This document shows positions 60,007 to 64,000 of a stretch of 64,000 nucleotides of DNA, in pieces. A program made the position numbers and the translations under genes. The stretch spans positions 58,187 to 122,186 of the forward strand of contig JALOPI010000009.1 of assembly GCA_025453975.1 (NCBI GenBank), in the 5' to 3' direction. This DNA comes from Syntrophobacteraceae bacterium (GTDB taxonomy: Bacteria; Desulfobacterota; Syntrophobacteria; Syntrophobacterales; Syntrophobacteraceae). Position 1 is the first letter of the stretch, and every line of letters begins with the position of its first letter. The notes beneath the pieces were generated by a model. It saw nothing but the letters and a program-made list of their open reading frames with translations. It had not been told where the DNA came from and did no database searches.

Positions 60007-61314
60007 CTAAAGCACCCCCTGGCCCTTGAGCTCCTCCAGCCTGGATTTCGGCATCCCCAAAAGGTCGAGGTACACGAGCTCGTTGTCGGCGCCGATCTCC
60101 CTGCAGACCCATTTGATGCGCGGCGGAGTCTCCGTCATTTTTGCCGGCGCCCCCTGCAGCAGCAGATCGCCCCAGGGTGCTTCATGGATCTTGAGCAGCG
60201 ACCGCCGCTCATACCAGTGCTCCAGCTTGATGGTCTCGTCCGGCTTCAGGATCTCGCCGGCCACGGTCACCCCGGGGCCCTTGTAGGCTAGCCACATGGC
60301 CACCAGCTCATCCCGGGTGTGCTCCAGGGTGAACTTCTCGATCTCTTGAATGATCTCCACGGCCTTGACGGGATCGGTGCGATCCTTCACCGTCACGTAC
60401 GCTTCCACCAGATCCATGCGGTCGATGATGGTGCACAGGGCCTTCCAGTTGGGGTCGGCGTAGCCGGCGAGAAAGATCATGCCGTCCTTGCAGCGGACAT
60501 AGCAGTAAGGATGAGCCGCCGGCTCGATGTTGCCGGGTCTCTCGATGACCTTTCCCGTGAGATGATAGAAATGCAGCGCATAATTATTGAGACACATGAG
60601 GGCGTCGGCGGGGCTCATGTCGATGAACTGTCCCGTGCCGCCGACCTCCCGGAAGTAGAGGGCCGCCATGACCGCCAACCCTGCGTACGCACCGCCCGCG
60701 TACCACCCCATCCAGTTGCCCATGCGCGTCGGCACCCGCGTGTGCTCGGGAAAATCCGTCATGCTGTCGGGGATCCCCGTGGTCGACACGAAGCCCGAAA
60801 GCGCCTGGGCGATGATATCGTAACATCTCCATCCGGACTGGCGGGCCTTCTCCGAAAGCTCACCCTTCTGCCCGTAGCTGTTCAGCGCCACGTAAATCAG
60901 CCTGGGATTGACCGCCTTGAGGGCGGCGTAGCCCAGCCCCATGCTCTCCATGGCCGAAGGCGCGAAGGTCTCGATGAGCACGTCCGCCTTGCGCACCAGC
61001 CTCAGCAAGATCTCCCGGCCGGCCTCCCCCATGATGTCGAGGGTCACGTGCTCCTTGTTCCGGCCCTCCACGAGATAAGGCAGGCCCGTGCCCTGGATGA
61101 ATTCCCCGAAAGGCGTCATCTTCCTGGCGATGTCCCCGTCGGGGGGCTCGATCCGGATGACCCGCGCGCCCATCTCCGAAAAGAGCGATCCCGCAAAAAG
61201 CCCCGCGAAGCTCCCGTAGCTCAAGTCCAGAACCAGGACGTCCTTGAGGGCCTCGGCCTTCCAGCCGGCCTCGTCCGGATCCGTGTTTCCCCTTGCCCAT
61301 GCGACCCAATCCAT
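60007..61314 (-). CDS. CaiB/BaiF-family CoA-transferase, catalytic Asp not conserved
   Basis: A 435-residue class III CoA-transferase-family protein with VLDLSYGSFAGLFAGSLFSEMGARVIRIEPPDGD at the N-terminus, VEGRNKEHVTLDI, ADVLIETFAPSAMESMGLGY and the TGQFIDMSPADALM region. Aligned on the shared GQFID motif with its upstream partner, the position of the catalytic Asp (GDFLSG in the partner) reads GWYAGG here. The subunit is therefore predicted not to form the acyl-aspartyl intermediate. It starts 12 bases after the stop of the partner with a GGAGGGGG site, so the two are coexpressed. A heterodimer with the upstream product is likely, as known for BbsE/BbsF of benzylsuccinate activation. Confidence 0.85.
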   Translation of the reverse strand: MDWVAWARGNTDPDEAGWKAEALKDVLVLDLSYGSFAGLFAGSLFSEMGARVIRIEPPDGDIARKMTPFGEFIQGTGLPYLVEGRNKEHVTLDIMGEAGREILLRLVRKADVLIETFAPSAMESMGLGYAALKAVNPRLIYVALNSYGQKGELSEKARQSGWRCYDIIAQALSGFVSTTGIPDSMTDFPEHTRVPTRMGNWMGWYAGGAYAGLAVMAALYFREVGGTGQFIDMSPADALMCLNNYALHFYHLTGKVIERPGNIEPAAHPYCYVRCKDGMIFLAGYADPNWKALCTIIDRMDLVEAYVTVKDRTDPVKAVEIIQEIEKFTLEHTRDELVAMWLAYKGPGVTVAGEILKPDETIKLEHWYERRSLLKIHEAPWGDLLLQGAPAKMTETPPRIKWVCREIGADNELVYLDLLGMPKSRLEELKGQGVL

Positions 61315-61326
61315 CTTCCCCCTCCA

Positions 61327-62625
61327 TCATTCCTTGAAAAGAAGCCCCTGCTGCCCATCCCACTCGGGAGGAGGACCGGCGAACACCATCTGCGGATTCC
61401 AGCGTCCGATGACCTGCTCGTCGTACAGCGCCTGGACCTCCTGCTGCGAGTATCCGAGGAGCTTCCTGAGGACGTATTCGTTGTCGAACCCCACGGGTCG
61501 CATGGACCATCGAATCCGTCCGGGAGTGTCCTCCAGATGGAGAGCCATGGGGTAGCAGAGATCCCCCCAGAGAGGATCGTCAAACTTCCAGACCGTCTGC
61601 CGCTCGTTGAAATGCGCCGATTGGTGGATGGCCTCGACGTTCATGACCCGGGCGACGGAAAACCCATGCCGCTCTCCCGCCTCCAGGATATCCGAAGCGC
61701 TCCGGCCGGCCGCCCAGGCATCGATGGCATGGTAGATCCGCTCGGCCTCGGTGAGCCGCTTTTCGATCACTTTGAGCTCCAGGAGCTCCTCGCGGCCCAT
61801 GGAGCGGCAGAGCCCCTCGAACTCGGGCTCCGAGAACGCCCCCAGGGCCACGAACCCATCCCTGCTCCTGACAATGCAGGACGGCACCACGGCCATGTCC
61901 CAGTTCCCGAACCGCTCGCGCTTCTTTCCCTTGAGGTACCCGTAGAGCCACGTCCAGTCCATGCATCGCAGGAGGACCTCGGCCTGGGACAGGTCGATGA
62001 ACTGCCCCACGCCGGTTTTCTTTCGATGATAGAGGGCCGCCAGCGTGTAATAGGCCGCCACGGTACCGCTCAGAAAATCCCCGATCCAGGCCGAGGACTT
62101 GACGCCCATGGCATCGGGAAAGCCCGTGATCTCGGCCAGGCCGGATATTCCCTGGGCATAGGCGTCATAGCTGGGCCGCGCCGAAAGGGAGCCCCAGTTT
62201 CCGAAGCCCTGCATGCTCAGGTAAATGATGTCCGGCCTGATCTCCTTCATCTGCCGGTAACCGATTCCCCACTTGTCGAAGGTCCCCGGCTTGAAGTTTT
62301 CCATCACGATGTCCGACGACGCCGCGAGCTTCTTGATGAGCTCGATGCCCTCGGGCTTGTGCATGTCAAGAGCCATGTAATATTTGTTGGCGCTGGCGCA
62401 CATCATGCCCGGAGAAATATTTCTTGGAAACTGCCCCTGGGGCCCCACGGCCCGGATGAGCAGGTCCCCGGCCCCCGGTATTTCCACGTGAACGACCTCG
62501 GCCCCCAGCTCGGCCAGGAGCGTCGAGGCCCAGGGTCCCAGGATGATCCGGGTGATATCCAGGATCCGGATTCCCTTGAGAGCCTCTCCCTTGGAGAAAA
62601 TCTCTTCCATTGCCGCATTCCACAT
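61327..62625 (-). CDS. CaiB/BaiF-family CoA-transferase, catalytic subunit
   Basis: A 432-residue class III CoA-transferase. Signatures are ILDITRIILGPWASTLLAELGAEVVHVE at the N-terminus, SANKYYMALDMHKPEG, SDIVMENFKPGTFDKWGIGY and the catalytic Asp in WIGDFLSGTVAAYYTLAAL followed by GVGQFIDLSQAE. It moves CoA between a dicarboxylic or aromatic acid and an acyl-CoA donor; the acid is unknown. A GGGGGAGG site precedes the ATG at 62625; the frame to 62832 is unrelated. It lies between thiolase and the second CoA-transferase on the same strand. Confidence 0.88.
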   Translation of the reverse strand: MWNAAMEEIFSKGEALKGIRILDITRIILGPWASTLLAELGAEVVHVEIPGAGDLLIRAVGPQGQFPRNISPGMMCASANKYYMALDMHKPEGIELIKKLAASSDIVMENFKPGTFDKWGIGYRQMKEIRPDIIYLSMQGFGNWGSLSARPSYDAYAQGISGLAEITGFPDAMGVKSSAWIGDFLSGTVAAYYTLAALYHRKKTGVGQFIDLSQAEVLLRCMDWTWLYGYLKGKKRERFGNWDMAVVPSCIVRSRDGFVALGAFSEPEFEGLCRSMGREELLELKVIEKRLTEAERIYHAIDAWAAGRSASDILEAGERHGFSVARVMNVEAIHQSAHFNERQTVWKFDDPLWGDLCYPMALHLEDTPGRIRWSMRPVGFDNEYVLRKLLGYSQQEVQALYDEQVIGRWNPQMVFAGPPPEWDGQQGLLFKE

Positions 62626-62968
62626 CACGCCACCTCCCCCATCATGAATCCACGGCCGCCCTCCGAGCGCCCTCCCCCGCACCGCTACCCGCCACACGCG
62701 TCCGACCCACCCATCGGCCCTGTCGCCCAAAGAACCTGCCCGCCTTTCCACCGCGACCAGGCCCAAGGGCAGAGCATAAATCACTTTGAGATTGATTTCA
62801 CCCGCTATCGCACCCTGCCGGATGTCAGCCACTCGATCCCCAACGGCAGCAGGAATCCACCCGGAATACCCAGCCTCTCCGGGCTCCCGTACTCAGCCAG
62901 GCCCCCACATGGGCCAAACCGCGCCACTCCAGCCGGTGGCCCCTGCTTCCGATGGGTTGATCGAGCCG
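62626..62968. other. Gene-free stretch between thiolase and CoA-transferase
   Basis: About 340 bases, same-strand gap. No gene, repeat or clear terminator is seen; a promoter for the CoA-transferase pair may lie here. Confidence 0.45.
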
Positions 62969-64000
62969 TCAATCCCTGACCACGATGGTCGTCATGCCCA
63001 TGCCGCCCCCCACGCAGAGGGTCGCCAGCCCCACTTCCAGATTCCTTCGCGCCATCTCGTGGATGAGCGATATCACGATGCGGAGCCCGGTGCAGCCCAC
63101 GGGGTGCCCCAGCCCGACCCCGCTTCCATTGACGTTGACGATGGACCGATCCAGCCCCAGCCCCATCTCACAGGCGATATACTGGGCCGCGAAGGCTTCG
63201 TTCACCTCGATGAGCTGGATGTCCTTGAGGCTCATGCCCGCCTTCTTGAGGGCCTTCTGGGTGGAGGGAACGGGGCCGTAGCCCATGAGATGCGGCTCCA
63301 CACCCGCCGCGGCCTGGACCACGATGCGGGCCATGGGCGTGAGCCCCAAGGCCTTCGCCCGCCCGCGGGTCATGAGAACCGCCGCGGACCCGCCGTCGTT
63401 CAGCCCCGAGGAGTTGCCCGCCGTGACCGTGCCATCGGGCCGGAAGACCGGCTTCAGCCGGGAAAGATCTTCCATCTTGAGACCGAACCGGGGATGCTCG
63501 TCCTGGTCGAAGACCTTCTTTTCCCCCTTCCTCCCCGGAAGCTCGAAGGGAACGATCTCCTCCTTGAACCGCCCCGCCTTGATGGCCGCCTCGGCCTTGG
63601 AGTGGCTCTCCATGGCCAGCTGGTCCTGGGCTTCGCGCGAGATGCCGTACTTGGCGGCCAGGTTCTCGGACGTGATCCCCATGATCATGGGCTCGCCGAG
63701 GATCCGGCTGCCCGAGTGGAGCATCTCCCAGACCGAATCCACCACCTCCTGGTTCTGGAGCCGCATCCCCCAGCGGGCACCCGGCAGATAGTAAGGTCCC
63801 GAGCTCATGGATTCGACGCCCCCCACGAGCACGATCTCCGCATCCCCCGCCCGGATCTGCTGCACCCCCGAGCTCAGGGCCTGCATGGAGGACGAGCACT
63901 GACGCTGAACCGTGAAGGCCGGCACCTGGAAGGGAATGCCCGCCATGAGAGCCGCCGTGCGGGCCGTGTTGGCCTCGTCGAAGCACTGGACGCAATCCCC
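62969..64000 (-). CDS. Thiolase (acetyl-CoA C-acyltransferase), 5' end cut by the window
   Basis: The visible 343 residues form most of a thiolase; the frame is open to the last base, so the N-terminal part lies beyond the window. The nucleophile Cys is in QRQCSSSMQALSSG, the second active-site region is NEAFAAQYIACE, the His is in GLGHPVGCTGLRI, and the second Cys is in LCVGGGMGMTTI near the C-terminus. It cleaves or joins 3-ketoacyl-CoA. The gene is likely part of the same catabolic group as the two CoA-transferases downstream. Substrate chain length and direction cannot be read from sequence. Confidence 0.92.
   Translation of the reverse strand, partial: GDCVQCFDEANTARTAALMAGIPFQVPAFTVQRQCSSSMQALSSGVQQIRAGDAEIVLVGGVESMSSGPYYLPGARWGMRLQNQEVVDSVWEMLHSGSRILGEPMIMGITSENLAAKYGISREAQDQLAMESHSKAEAAIKAGRFKEEIVPFELPGRKGEKKVFDQDEHPRFGLKMEDLSRLKPVFRPDGTVTAGNSSGLNDGGSAAVLMTRGRAKALGLTPMARIVVQAAAGVEPHLMGYGPVPSTQKALKKAGMSLKDIQLIEVNEAFAAQYIACEMGLGLDRSIVNVNGSGVGLGHPVGCTGLRIVISLIHEMARRNLEVGLATLCVGGGMGMTTIVVRD

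Overview
The window looks like chromosomal DNA from a GC-rich (low-to-mid 60s percent by eye) Gram-negative anaerobe. A member of the Desulfobacterota near the Syntrophobacterales is the best guess. That rests on inference from lpxK (lipid A), hopanoid-type lipid transport genes (hpnK, hpnN, mlaC/hpnM-like), a cobalamin-domain protein of the methylmalonyl-CoA mutase type, paired class III CoA-transferases with a thiolase, and a PEP-synthase-like protein. I see no phage, insertion sequence, CRISPR array or tRNA gene. The content is mostly housekeeping in many short transcription units on both strands.

Layout. 1-4.0 kb: end of a membrane protein gene, nadB (-), a HAD phosphatase and a TraB-like orphan. 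4.03-4.30 kb: a long-form SRP RNA with an Alu domain. 4.6-7.9 kb: phoB-phoR-phoU. 8.1-9.1 kb: an orphan cobalamin-fold protein and a YbaK-type editing domain. 9.3-17.5 kb: sbcC, a Yip1 membrane protein, moaA and recD2. 17.5-26.3 kb: a small orphan protein behind a strong promoter, then a lipid-trafficking cluster (hpnK, TolC-like, hpnN-like RND, mlaC-like, chalcone-isomerase-like), then an AI-2E family transporter. 26.7-29.6 kb: LUD protein, YgjP-type metallopeptidase, PilZ protein, aroC. 29.9-34.9 kb: an N-degron operon clpS-clpA-aat that runs into a cyclic-2,3-diphosphoglycerate-synthetase-like P-loop protein. 35-46 kb: hisB, a formyl-THF hydrolase-like enzyme, a cation efflux protein, the PEP-synthase-like protein, a small motility-type protein, an ABC-F ATPase, a NYN-LOTUS protein and carbamate kinase. 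46.3-55 kb: a large hybrid histidine kinase, lpxK, fabF, an aldehyde dehydrogenase and a cNMP-PilZ protein. 55-60 kb: a PQQ-type sugar dehydrogenase, a zinc-ribbon protein, pyrF, a secreted Cache protein and an alpha/beta hydrolase. 60-64 kb: two CoA-transferases and a thiolase running off the right edge.

How genes work together. clpS, clpA and aat form a self-contained N-end-rule module: Aat tags N-termini, ClpS recognises them and ClpA unfolds the substrate. The hpnK-TolC-RND-MlaC set plausibly moves a hopanoid or other lipid across the envelope. The CoA-transferase pair plus thiolase looks like part of an acyl-CoA degradation route in which one transferase subunit has lost its catalytic aspartate. 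Second-messenger input is suggested by two PilZ proteins, one carrying a cyclic-nucleotide-type domain. Points most worth a second look are the lipid cluster, the CoA-transferase pair, the truncated PEP-synthase architecture, the cobalamin-fold protein without its histidine ligand, the long SRP RNA, and several dispersed palindromic repeats.
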